From contig QEYB01000936.1 in the NCBI GenBank assembly GCA_017562135.1, positions 558,001 through 622,000 of the forward strand: 64,000 nt of DNA, written 5' to 3'. The translations under genes were made by a program, and so were the position numbers. This stretch comes from Dipylidium caninum (lineage: Eukaryota > Platyhelminthes > Cestoda > Cyclophyllidea > Dipylidiidae). The notes under the pieces were generated by a model. The model made no database searches. It was not told the DNA's origin and worked only from the letters and a program-made list of their open reading frames with translations. Positions 1 through 16,645 of the stretch are shown here, one piece after another (the first letter of the stretch is position 1; every line of letters begins with the position of its first letter).

Positions 1-250
1 TCATTTTTTAACCCGTCGCAATATTGCTTTCTTTTCTTTGAGGCAGTTTGTAACTGTGTCGAATTTTGTAGGCCAAAGAAAGGCGGGTAAGGTCTTATCG
101 CCGTATATATGTGATTATCCTTTCCACTTTTAATTGTTACATAGGCAAAATTAGTATATTGTGCCCTCCACCTAGCTTGCTCTTAGTTTGGCTTCCATGT
201 TCTTACCGTTTGCCTCATTTCTAACCATTTTCCTTCTGTAACACTTGCAG

Positions 251-5732
<5,482 letters not shown>

Positions 5733-8700
5733 AGAAAGTTCAAGACCAAATCGGTGGATATAATATCACTCTTGCCTGCAAATGTTGCCACCATCAAACT
5801 ACGCGATTGTGATGCCCCTGGCCCCTTATTTCCTTCATACCACTTTCTTCCCTTCCCCTCACCCTTCCCCTCCCCCAAGTCCTCTCCACCCCACCTCATT
5901 CTAACATTCTTTCTGAGGTGGAACAGAAACAATGTCATACTGTTAACCACTCTTTCATAAAGACCCTTCTCGTCGCAAGATGGCCTAACCCTGTCTGTCT
6001 GTTTTCCTCAGTGTATGTGTGTTTGTCTGTTTCGCCATTGCTCCATCCTCACAGTCCTCCTCGCTCCTCCGACCCCCCACCGCCTCTATACATCTGCTCT
6101 GACATACTCCGGCATCCGTTCTGAGACATTATTGATGGCACTACCGGCAATCGACCCCCAGCACCCACTCCTTCGGTCTCATTTCCTCGGCACCCTCGTC
6201 CGTCCCTCTGTCCTGCCTCTCCGTGATACTCTCCCGAGGTACGCGACAGCGCGCCTAACTACTAACGAGGTCGACTCCCACTCACCACTACTTCGATGAA
6301 TGCAATGAATTAGTCAGTTCAGACGAGTTTTGTGCAACCTTTGGGGTGCCTGGCTACTGTGGGAGTCAGTAGATGAGGATGGCTTTCACCGTCTTCGCGA
6401 TGACGTCTTCGTCTCAAGGCAGAGTCCTCCAAACTTAATTCGCATAAACGAGCCACTATCGCATTGACCATATTCCGTCAAATTTTGCCACGTCTACAGT
6501 GTGTGTACTCGAGAACACTTACCTCGAGTACAAAGTCGACTGTCAGATCAAATTCCATGCCTCTGATAGACTGCACACACACGTCCCACTCGTACCCCCG
6601 CCACCTCCACCGTCCACGCATTCCCTGCTGTGTTTGCGTGCACGTCACATGTCAAGTTCTCTTCAGCCATTGAGTCGAGACGTCCGTCTCGCGTCCTCGT
6701 CACTCCGGTGATGACACGACGGCCAGGGATAAGATTGAAGTGAAGGGCGTGCAAATGGCGATGATGAGATTTGGGTGAGTTGAGAGCGTGACTTGGTGTA
6801 ATCTTTGGAGTGTAACAACAAGATTTCAGGTGACGCCAGGGTCCACTTCTTGTAGGTATGTCGCCACGTCCCCACATTGCTCTCTTTACCGCCATCAACA
6901 CGTAAACAAGTCGGGTGTCATACACGCAACGCCCCCCACAAACTCATCTTTTCCAGTCACCACATTCTTCAATCCGCTGCGTCATTTGCACGCCCTGTTG
7001 ACGCCCGTTGAATCTTTCAGTTGCACGCTCAGAGACCTCGTGAAGGTTGTCGTCAAAATTCCATCTTAAGGTAGCGGAAAAATGTCTAAGATGTGCTGAC
7101 ACGATGCGTCACATCTACCCCGCCGACACGTGGGAACACCGGATTGGGCTAAAGTTATAGTCATTTGCTTGTTGAATCCGTTTTGACTAATGTGATATGT
7201 CATGTGTGATGAGTCATTGTCAAAATTCCCTCCAAATTTTCTCTGTTGGTGTGTGTGTGCAGTCGGATAGCAACCGAAGAGACAAGAGGCGTGAAGGCAC
7301 GAGTAACAGCACACAAAGTGAAGGAGGCAGGCTAGTTTGGTGGATTATGCGTGTGTGTGTGGACATGTCGACCCCAGCAATCACTCAGGCCGCGTCATTC
7401 CGGTGCAACCAACAAATTCTCTCCCTCAGGGCGCAATTTCAAAGTGAATGAACTGTCAATGGCCCCATCACCCCACAGGCTTTCGCCACACTAAGAGATG
7501 TTAATGTGGATGAGTAGGATCCACCAAGAAAAAATCTTTTTTCACTTCCATTGGCCCAACACGAGTGTGTGCAAGTTTGAAGGGTACAGTTAAGGCAATT
7601 ACTCAATTCTTAATCTTTGCACTCATCGTGGTGTCATGCGTCAACCGAGGAATTTAGGGAATCGAGAAAGAGTGCCGAAGTTTTGGCAGGTCAACCCTTT
7701 TGAGGTGGGCTGGAGGTGGGACAAACGCCTACTTTGACTTAAATTTGACAACGCACGTCAAATCGTCTCTACGACCCCGCCGACCGCCCATCTCCTCCGG
7801 TCGCCGGAGTAGATGGGGAACACCTTAGGTCGTGGAGTGTAGAGCGGATGGACCTTGGTTGAAGCGGGCCAATTAGAAATGAGATTATTGACACCGCACG
7901 ACCGGTCGGCTATTTGAACAATGACACAAGGCACACACTGATGCGTCATCCAAATGAGTAACCACTCCTCAATCTTGTCATCCATGACAGTAGGCATTTA
8001 TCACTCCACAGGACAAGTAGTTGACGCTTTCCTGACCTTACCGGTATTCAGTTCGCGGCAAACGCCTTTCGTCTTGGATCCAGCATCACCGTTAATGGGT
8101 GCATAGCGGATCCCAACACTAGTGTTTTCTTTACCTTGTCACATTTCATCTCTGTCATCTCCTTATCACCTCATCATAAATCAGAGGTATCAGACGTCCG
8201 CCGGATTGGCAGCCTCCTCCATGCCCGAGTACTGTTTTATTAATTCTGAGGGTGGAGAGAGGTGTGCAAAGCAGGCAACTAATAACAGGAGGGAAGTGAG
8301 GGAAAGGAAATCACGCAAAGAGCAGTAGGTTAAATATTTGGCGGTAACCTTTTTCGCCCAGCTATCAATCTTCACGCGGAACAGAAATGTTGTGCGGATA
8401 ACAACGGAAGGCCCACAAAGGCTCGAGTTGAATCACTGGAACGCTTCCGGGGACTCCCAATTCCAACACGCTAATAAAACTTAAATGGCTGAAATACAAC
8501 TCCGAAGGACTAACCGATGAGATATGGGGAAGGCTGGTAAGAGAAAAGAGAGGGGAACTGTAACTCTACAGTCCATTCGGTTCGAATGATTGTGCAGAAA
8601 GTTCACGGCTCAGCACTCATCTTTCCCCAGTCATCTACTTACAATATTTTAGTAGTAGGTCATTGCCCCAAAAGGGTAACCACATAATGACCTGGCTTGG

Positions 8701-9011
8701 CTGTCGCTAAAATCCCGTATCTTTCCAATCACTAGTTCAATTTTTGAGCGCCCAACGCCCTAGATTCACTCATTAGTTCAATTATCATCAAACGATTTTA
8801 GCGTAAAAGAGGGAAGTGTGGGGAAGACAAGGAAACGAGGATGGAATTTCGGATCTATTACAGAAAGTTCATAATTAGAAAAAATGGCGTAGTACAAATA
8901 TATGATCTAAAAGTTATCAAAAATATGGCGTAAATCTATTTTCACCTCAGGGTTGCCTAGAACCTACTGTTCCCTGCCTTTTTTACAGCTATTTTCCCAT
9001 TTAAACCCTGA
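5733..9011. other. Intergenic region between PACSIN and NTHL1
   Basis: About 3.3 kb holding the PACSIN 3' UTR and the 3' flank of the convergent NTHL1 gene. Pyrimidine-rich stretches occur at 5820-5910 and 6040-6240. The short open frames here show no recognisable domain and no splice-linked continuation. No RNA gene or mobile-element protein was seen. Confidence 0.5.
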
Positions 9012-11401
9012 TTACTTTCTGGGTGCCTTGCGTTTCACACAGTCGCTGGAAATCTGGGTTTCTTCATCACCGTCCTCCGACTTTCCCATTTCAAATAATG
9101 TCGATTTTGCAGATTTTTTTGGTGTTTTTTTGTTGTTGCCTGTTGAGGCGGATTTGCTTGCATAGGGACAAATAGCGGCGTTGAGGCAGCAGGAGCATTT
9201 CGGACGAACCGGGAGACAGGTCTGCTGGCCGAAACCCACGAGAAGTTGATTCACATCAGCCCAAATATCACTAAGTAAATAAGACAAAATCTACTAATAT
9301 AGTAATTAATAGAACTATATTCTCTCTCCCAAATTGAAGACGAATGGCAAGACAATGGCTGTTAAGGCAAAGAAGGTGAACTAACCGAGGAAGCCAGCTC
9401 TCCAAGGCGACCCGCGTCTCTTCAGGACTCCTAGTCGGTTTAGGCACCCACTTCAGCCGATTTGCAATCCGATGCACGTGTGTATCCACTCCGATGCCGG
9501 TTATATGATCCCAGGCACATTTCATTGCTAAATGTGCCATTTTTGGTCCAACACCTAGAAGTAACAGGTCAAACTATCGTGAGAGAAAATTCGATAACAT
9601 AAGAACGATAGTCTTTAAAAATTTGATAGCCTACCTGGTAACGCAAGAAGACCTTTTAGGGTTTTGGGGATGTCGCCATCGTATTGTTCGGACAAAATCT
9701 TAGTTACCTTCTTAATATTTTTCGCCTTGGACTAAAATGAAGACAAAAAAGTGTGCAGAAAGAAGAATGTTAGCAATAAGTTGGACGAGAACTTGATGTC
9801 TACTTTGTAGAAAGACACCGGGTGGAGGAGGCTGGCCAATTCAGCCTCCGAGATATTCCGCAGAGCAGTGAGATTCGCAACGTTACGTTCAATTAGACGA
9901 CCCATTGCAGCGGATGTTACCTCGTCTTTTGTCTGTGAGGAGAGCATCAAGCCGAGGAGGACTTGTACTCGGAAGGTCTTTAGAAAAGTGAAAGAAAGAG
10001 AGGTAATTTACCGTTTTGGATGCGAGATGTCGTAACAGAGGCACCGAGAGAAAAAACTGAAGGTGAATGAAGAATGAGATAGGCTACATTTTTTACCCAC
10101 GCCTCAAATTCGCCAGCCATCCTAGTACCCTATCTTTCGCATAGCTAGGTAACGTAAATAATTGCCGTCGGACATCGACAAATATTCCATTTTGGACACC
10201 GATATCCTCTCGTCTAGTTGGGCAATATGATGTTCCAAAGCAACGAGTCCGATCACTAATAACAATATCTCTTGAATGATTCGGACCAGATGGTAAGGCT
10301 TAGCGCGTCATTCAAAATCATGGGTAACAGCTAGGCCCAATAAATTTGTTTCATATCTTAAGGTTGAAATCGCCCGTCAGAACCTGCCACAAAACACTAC
10401 CAGCAAACGAATATGCGGGTCAGTCGTTGTAATTACTCAATACTAACTAGGATTCGTCCAAAAGTATATAGTAAGACGTGATACAGTGTCACGAAAATTT
10501 CAACTAAAAGTAGCAGAAGTGGCGTTGCAAGAGCACCTGAGAATCAAAAATTCAACCTTAATTAGCTTTGCAAGGGATACGATCAAGTAGATTAGATAAA
10601 AAATTTTGGAATGTTAGAGGAACCACTGAGTCGTATTTGGTAGTGGATCCATGTCTGAGCCACTTACCCCTAAAATTATATACGTAGAGTGGTTCAGGGC
10701 TATCTCGAAAGGGATCATTCGAAAAGTTGTATGAGAGGATAACAGGCAAGAGTGCGTTATAAAACGAAGCATAATGACCGTAATTAGAAGCCATGACCTA
10801 AACTCGATTCGATGGATAAACAATATCCGACATGAATGCAGAACAAACGATTTTAAGCAAGTTAACCAAGGACAGGCGAATTGAAAGCAAAAGTAATACT
10901 TAAGATTTCGCATTTACAACAAATAACTCAGAAATACGAGACATTATTCTACAGCTTATTCTCCAACAGGATAAAACGGAATAGGAACGAGAAAATCCTT
11001 TTACATAAGTGACAAAGTAAGGCTGTAGTGAGACGCAAGTGCAATGACGTTCAGAGTAATACTTTTAGGAAAAAATGAAATCTAACCTTAGGATCGGCCT
11101 TTTTGTCAGCCAGCAAATGGCAACCCATCTTATCGACGGGTGCATCAGCGTCCTTACGCATCATTTGAATATTCTCAAGGGTGGAAAACCAATCAGCTGG
11201 CTGCCACGTAAGTTCAGAACCTAGGTCCTCGATATCCCCGGCTGCGTTTGGTCGGACGCGTTTTCTTGTTCGTTTCATGACAAGTGACAGGATGAAAGGG
11301 TTACGCCCGTTTAGAAGAAGTCTTCTCAAACTTGAACGGGAACAGGAATGAAATAGGGTAAGATAACAATATATGGTTGCTTTAATGAGTGATGACGACA
11401 A
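9012..11401 (-). CDS. NTHL1: Endonuclease III homologue (bifunctional DNA glycosylase/AP lyase)
   Basis: Base-excision-repair enzyme removing oxidised pyrimidines and nicking AP sites in nucleus and mitochondria (family knowledge). Five exons on the minus strand: 11401-11087, 9977-9804, 9731-9635, 9554-9386, 9270-9012, all GT-AG with consistent phases, totalling 337 aa. Seen in order: [18 protein letters not shown] (HhH-GPD start), the helix-hairpin-helix LPGVGPK with the catalytic Lys near residue 200, [12 protein letters not shown] with the catalytic Asp near 219, and the C-terminal Cys-X6-Cys-X2-Cys-X5-Cys [4Fe-4S] cluster at about residues 270, 277, 280 and 286. A second in-frame ATG at 11278 begins [10 protein letters not shown], a possible nuclear-localisation start. 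The longer form adds 41 Ser/Leu/Arg-rich residues that could be mitochondrial targeting. The C-terminal tail is Lys/Ser-rich. All key residues are present. Confidence 0.93.
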
Positions 11402-12368
11402 GAACTGAAATAGAAAAAGAAAAAACTGCTAATGCATATTCCCGCAAAGTGTGTTACGTGAAAAGAAAAAAAGGAACGAAAGGGCAAAGTTTAAATCGAT
11501 TGTAGGCAATGTCAGACAGCAGGGCTAACGACGGAAAATAGAAAGAATTCGTTAGCAATTCGAGGCGCAATTTTGCAAATGCTTCAGAGACTTACTCAAA
11601 AGACTCAATAACAAAACAAATACGAGAAATAGGACGAAGAACACGAATAAGCGCTAGGAGCCCCATCCATAAAAACAAATCAGACGATTCCTATAACGTT
11701 GTAAACTCAATCAAAGAATATCAATTCAGTAGAATAGAAGCAACACTTTCCAAAATATTCTTTCAGAATCATTTACCAACGATTTTGAACAGATTGCTCG
11801 ACTGTCTTACCACACATGAATGGGACACTTGAAAAGCTCTGGCCGATTTTTGAGCTAGTCGAAAGCGTAACGGTTTTTATTTCAGACTAAATGACTCTTT
11901 TATAATGGCCCAAATGCAGCGTCCAACTTCGCGAAAGCACTTCCCGGGAAAGGGTCTCTACAGTAGTTTAGAAGGTTGGGAGCTGATGTAGTGAGACTAA
12001 AATAAAAAATGCTTTTCTCTGCGCCAATCTGACACGAAAAAAACACACAAAATATCTGTACGTTGGAAAATTTCCAATCAATATTATTCCTAGCTCACTT
12101 TACCAATTATTTTGCCTTAGATCAGATATAATGCACCACGTAATGTACAAATAGCAGTGACCACGTAGTCAATATTACCATCGTTTACTTTAACTTCATG
12201 CACAAAATTCCGCTAATTACGGAGTTGAGGTCTTCGTTTCGTCCTGTCGGTTTCGGTTTTTGGTTATCATATTCTCCCATCAGGTAATAAGAAAGGAGTA
12301 AAAGTTCCCTTTCTACAAAAGGTGCTATTGAGTCCGACGGCCATTAAAAATATGGTGCTTTGTCTGTA
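11402..12368. promoter_or_regulatory. Divergent intergenic/promoter region of NTHL1 and OTUD5
   Basis: About 970 bp separates the two divergently oriented start codons, so 5' UTRs and promoters of both genes should lie here. It is AT-rich, and I see no convincing core-promoter motif. The call rests on gene orientation only. Confidence 0.4.
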
Positions 12369-15220
12369 ATGGTGGTACGTAGAAACACGGAAAAAAATTC
12401 GGCAGAAAAAACAATCCAAGACGATTCATCAGATAGCTGCGAAGAAGATTTAGACATTTTAATTGACGGACTTTTAGGGAATCTTTCCGTTTACCCACCA
12501 AACACACAAGAAATGACAATAAAAAATCGTAAAGAACGCTCCAAACATGAACGGTCTGACCGCCTGTCAAGTGTTGAGTCCGCTTCCCCGTCTCAGGTCG
12601 ACCCTCGTCCTTTTGGAAGTAGAAGGCACTCGATTGGAAATCGTGGACAAGTTTCTATTCGCGCTAGAACGCGTCAGGCCCATGGTCATTCCTCATCAAC
12701 CTCTGTTAGGCAAAACCATCTTGCATTCGCCCAATATGAGTCAGCCGCTGATAGTTTACTTGCTCCACCATCCGTAACACGTCATTGGTCTAATTCTCAT
12801 GATCCCCAAAAGAATATTCTTGAACGATTAGTTGAGTTTAGGGAGGATGCCACCGATTTGGGAACAGGTAATAACAGTGAGGATGAATATGGTCAAATAT
12901 CCGAAATTCCAAATTCTAATTCCTCAAAGGTACACAGATAACATGATTCAATCCCTTCTAGTCGGAGGACAATGGGTTAGAACAGCTCTTGAAAGAGAAA
13001 AAGGGTTGGAAAGTTGTTCGTGTCCATGGTGATGGAGCTTGTCTCTTTAGGAGTGTTTGTGAGTATTACTACTATCGATTTAATTATTTGTCTCTAGCTC
13101 ATCAAGTCTTTGGTGATGAGGAAAAGCACGACATAATTCGAAACCAGGTTGTCGACTACATGGTAGGTTTAGTCTAATTTACAACTAATTAATTTTAATT
13201 CTCTAGTGTAAAAATCGTGAGCATTTCTCCCAGTACGTCACGGAGGATTTTGATCGATACCTGCATAGAAAGCGGCAACCAACTTGTTTTGGTAACCATT
13301 TGGAGATCCAAGCAATTTCCGAAATTTATAATCGACCTGTTGAGATTTATTACAATAATGTCGTTCCTATTAATGTTTTCCATGCTGAATATTCTCACGA
13401 AGTCCCAATTAGGCTGGGTTATTATGGCCGGACGCACTACAACTCCATTATTGATCCTTGTAAGCCATCGTTTGGCCACGGCCTGGGCATGCCCAATTAT
13501 CAGCCCGGAGTAGGTTTCTCGCTTTCTCCCTCTAGTACGACAATTTAGTTGCCTGAAAAGGATCTTGTTAAACAGGCAATGCGGGAATCGGAGACCAGTG
13601 AATTGGAGGAGGCCATGCTCAGGGATAAATTGGCCGAATCTGAAACTAAACAACTGGAAGAGTGTATTGCTGAACATGTTATGCGTGAATCGCTCTTTGA
13701 TCACGTAAAAACACGATATGGTGGGCAAGTAAGTCACTTCAAATCGTAGGATAATTTTATTTTTAGTCTTATCGTTCGGCGCGAAATTATGTGTTTGGTT
13801 GCTTCTATGGCGCAGATGTAAGCTAGTAAATCAATTAACTTTGAGACCTCCCATTTCTTAATTTTTTAAATAACAGGTCGTTCAAATCTGCAATATGGTA
13901 ATTTTCTTTGGGTTTAGATATTTGTCTTTCTTTTATTATTTAGCCCTTTTCCGTAAATATATTGGCTTCCCTCGTGGAAATAAATTTGTTTGTTTGGCGC
14001 TTGCTGATTAAAACTTGTAGAAAATCTTGAGTGTAAAATGCTAGACAATTACGTGCTAGCATCCAGTAGAGAGTTTATTTTCATTATGTGCTCTCTCTGT
14101 GTGTGTAGTTTAAAGTCAGTTTTATTCTTAAAACAAGTGACGTTAGTGCCGGTTATTGGAACACTTTAGGCAAACGAGTGCCAAATGATAGCTCTTCCCG
14201 CTCAACCTGTGTCCCCGCGATCACGGAAATCACCATCTTCACCACTGCTCCAGTCCGAGTCGGCACTGTCGACACCTACTTCCTCCCCATGTCGCCTGTT
14301 CATCCTCCATCCTTCCGTCCTCCTCCAGGTCGATCAAACCTTCCTCTTCCTGCACTGCTATTGGTCCCCTCGACTCTTCCGCGGATGCCGCTGCTGCTCC
14401 TGTTGCCATGGCTTCCGCATCGGCCCAATCTGACCCGTCTGTTAGCGACTTCGCTGTGCTTCAATATATCCCTTCCAACATGCTCGGTTAGTTCATTTTC
14501 TTTGTTGGACTTTTATTTTTTAAGTCAACACTGTCTGTGTCCATATATGTTCATGATTTACTGTATTATTATTTCTATTGCACGTCAACAAAAAATTTTT
14601 ACGTCAGAGCCTTTTGTCCCCTTGATAACACATAACGTGGTAATTACTTCGGTGTTTCGTTTCTTCGATTTGCCATTCCGCACGACCTATCATAACGGTA
14701 CTTATCTCACACCCTATTTTTCACCCATTTTCTACCTCTTTCGATTTGATTATCCTTTCCATAGTAAAATGTTCTGCTTTTCTTAGTTGATTTTTTTCCA
14801 TTCACCCGATCATCATGTGACGAAAATTTAATTGATTTTCCATGCGTTTCTGCTCTAGCTTTGTAACAGTATTTAACTCGTACACGTCCGGAGCACATTT
14901 TGCTTTTTTTTACTTCTCTAATTAGCTTTAATGTTCTGTTTGTTGGTGCTTTTGTTTGCGTAACGACGTCTTATCTGATTCTCCTTTTATAAGATATGAG
15001 TGAAGAAGATGTTTTGGCAATGGTGCTGGAACAATCGCGCAGCGAATACATTCAAGGCCTGCAGTCTGATGAATTTGAGGGACATGGACGCCTTACAGCA
15101 CAATCCTATTTCCGCCAAAACATGGAACCACCGCAGACGTCTGTTCTGTCGCCTCGAAATCCAACTTTAAATGACGATGATGAAGTTTTGGACCAGTGTG
15201 TGACTTCTAACAACGTTTAG
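12369..15220 (+). CDS. OTUD5: OTU-domain deubiquitinase, OTUD5/DUBA-like
   Basis: Cysteine protease cleaving polyubiquitin. Exons: 12369-12929, 12962-13058, 13098-13162, 13207-13509, 13549-13728, 13767-13817, 13877-13897, about 14170-14290, about 14329-14475, 14994-15220. The first exon is an acidic/Ser-rich disordered N-terminus. The OTU domain follows: GWKVVRVHGDGACLFRSV with catalytic Asp and Cys, then DEEKHDIIRNQVVDYM, YVTEDFDRYLHRKR, GNHLEIQAISEIYNRPVEIY, and GRTHYNSIIDP with the catalytic His. The next exon is a charged helix like that downstream of OTU in OTUD5. The last exon, SEEDVLAMVLEQSRSEYIQ, matches the OTUD5 C-terminal UIM-like helix. Many introns are only 32-59 bp. The junction between the exons near 14290 and 14329 does not resolve in phase with canonical sites. 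The start is the first ATG of the open frame. Confidence 0.9.
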
Positions 15221-16645
15221 TCTTTCCGTGTACATAGGGGTGTAATTAGCCTCTACTGTCAAACGATGTGGATACTTTACTATGGGAGATATTGCGAGTT
15301 TTGCCTCATCTTCTCATCTTGATTCTCGCTTTCCTCCCAAACTCTCCTCTCCTTCCCTCCGCTTGTCATATTACGTGCCTCTAAATCCGCTGCTTTTATT
15401 CCCATGGGCTATCCTTGTTTACCATCGTTACGAGGAAGAGAGGGTGATATCAATTTGCATTTCAACAATCCCAGTTGCCTTGACGGTCGGGATGTACTTG
15501 CATGGTCTTTTGTACATCTCAGGTGTTGCGCTTAGATTGGTGTCTTGAACTTAAGTTTGGAACGAAGTATCAATTGACAGTGGTATATTTCTGGCATGTG
15601 TCCTAAAGTTGAGACACTGCCGTAGTGGGCTGTACTTTTAGATCAACTGGGTTAGCATGTCCTTTTCAGTGCTGCCGCAAGAACTTTATTCGAGTCGTTG
15701 AAGTTGTTACTTTCGAGGTACTTTTGAAGTATTTCGATTCAAGAAGTTTGATCGTGCTCAGTTTCTCAGAACCGGCACTATTCCCCAGTTCTGCCGGCGT
15801 GGGGATACGAATATATCGGATCAAATCTTTCGATTGGTTCTGAAAGTAGAGTTCCCACGAGCAAATTGGGTCGGGTCGGCACGACACATTCTAGCAAGGT
15901 AGGAGTTCTGAAGGATACTGATTTGTTTTGCTAGGCGAGCAGTCATTGGCAATAGTGAGTTCGTAGTCGTGGCTAGCTTATAAATTGGCGAGCAGAAATA
16001 ATTCAGAATTAAGAGCAACATGCACATGAACTTGTTTTACTGGCGTAGGTTTAGACCATCACAGTGATTAGGCAGACCATAAGCTGCCTGTCGAGGTACA
16101 GCCTAATTTTAACCCCATTGCGGATGTAATCTTCACGTTTAGGATCTGACGACAATGGCAATGATGAACGAAATGGCTCTTGACGCCAAGATTATAAGTT
16201 AGAAATAAAATTTGTGAGGTAGATTGCTCACTTGACGTTAAGACTTTATATTATCTCGAAACCGCTTTCATATAACATTAAAAGTTTGGTCGCAATTAGC
16301 CGCGTACCGTTAGCATCAAGATTTCATGTAGCCTAGATATCAACCCGCCCGATGGGGGGAAAAGGGGAGTCTATTTCCTTAAAGAAGACTGTCGAGATGT
16401 TTTCTCGAATCATTCTTGAGTTTTAGTTGCTGATTTTGGGTGTGATATAGCTCAGCTTTATTTATCTTGTTTCTCCATATTAAACCAATATTTGAGCAGA
16501 TGGTATATTTGGTTATTGTTAATTTTGTGAAAATCTTTCTGATAAAATTCTTCGGTATATTTTAATTTATCTTCATGAATTGATTGAAGGCCGAGGATTT
16601 TAATCGGTTACCATTAGTCGCGCTCCTTTCGAGACCTGGGCCGCT
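15221..16645. other. Intergenic region OTUD5-BicD
   Basis: About 1.4 kb containing the OTUD5 3' UTR and BicD upstream sequence. The nearest AATAAA downstream of OTUD5 that I noticed is at 16204-16209, rather distant. Nothing else is recognisable. Confidence 0.45.
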
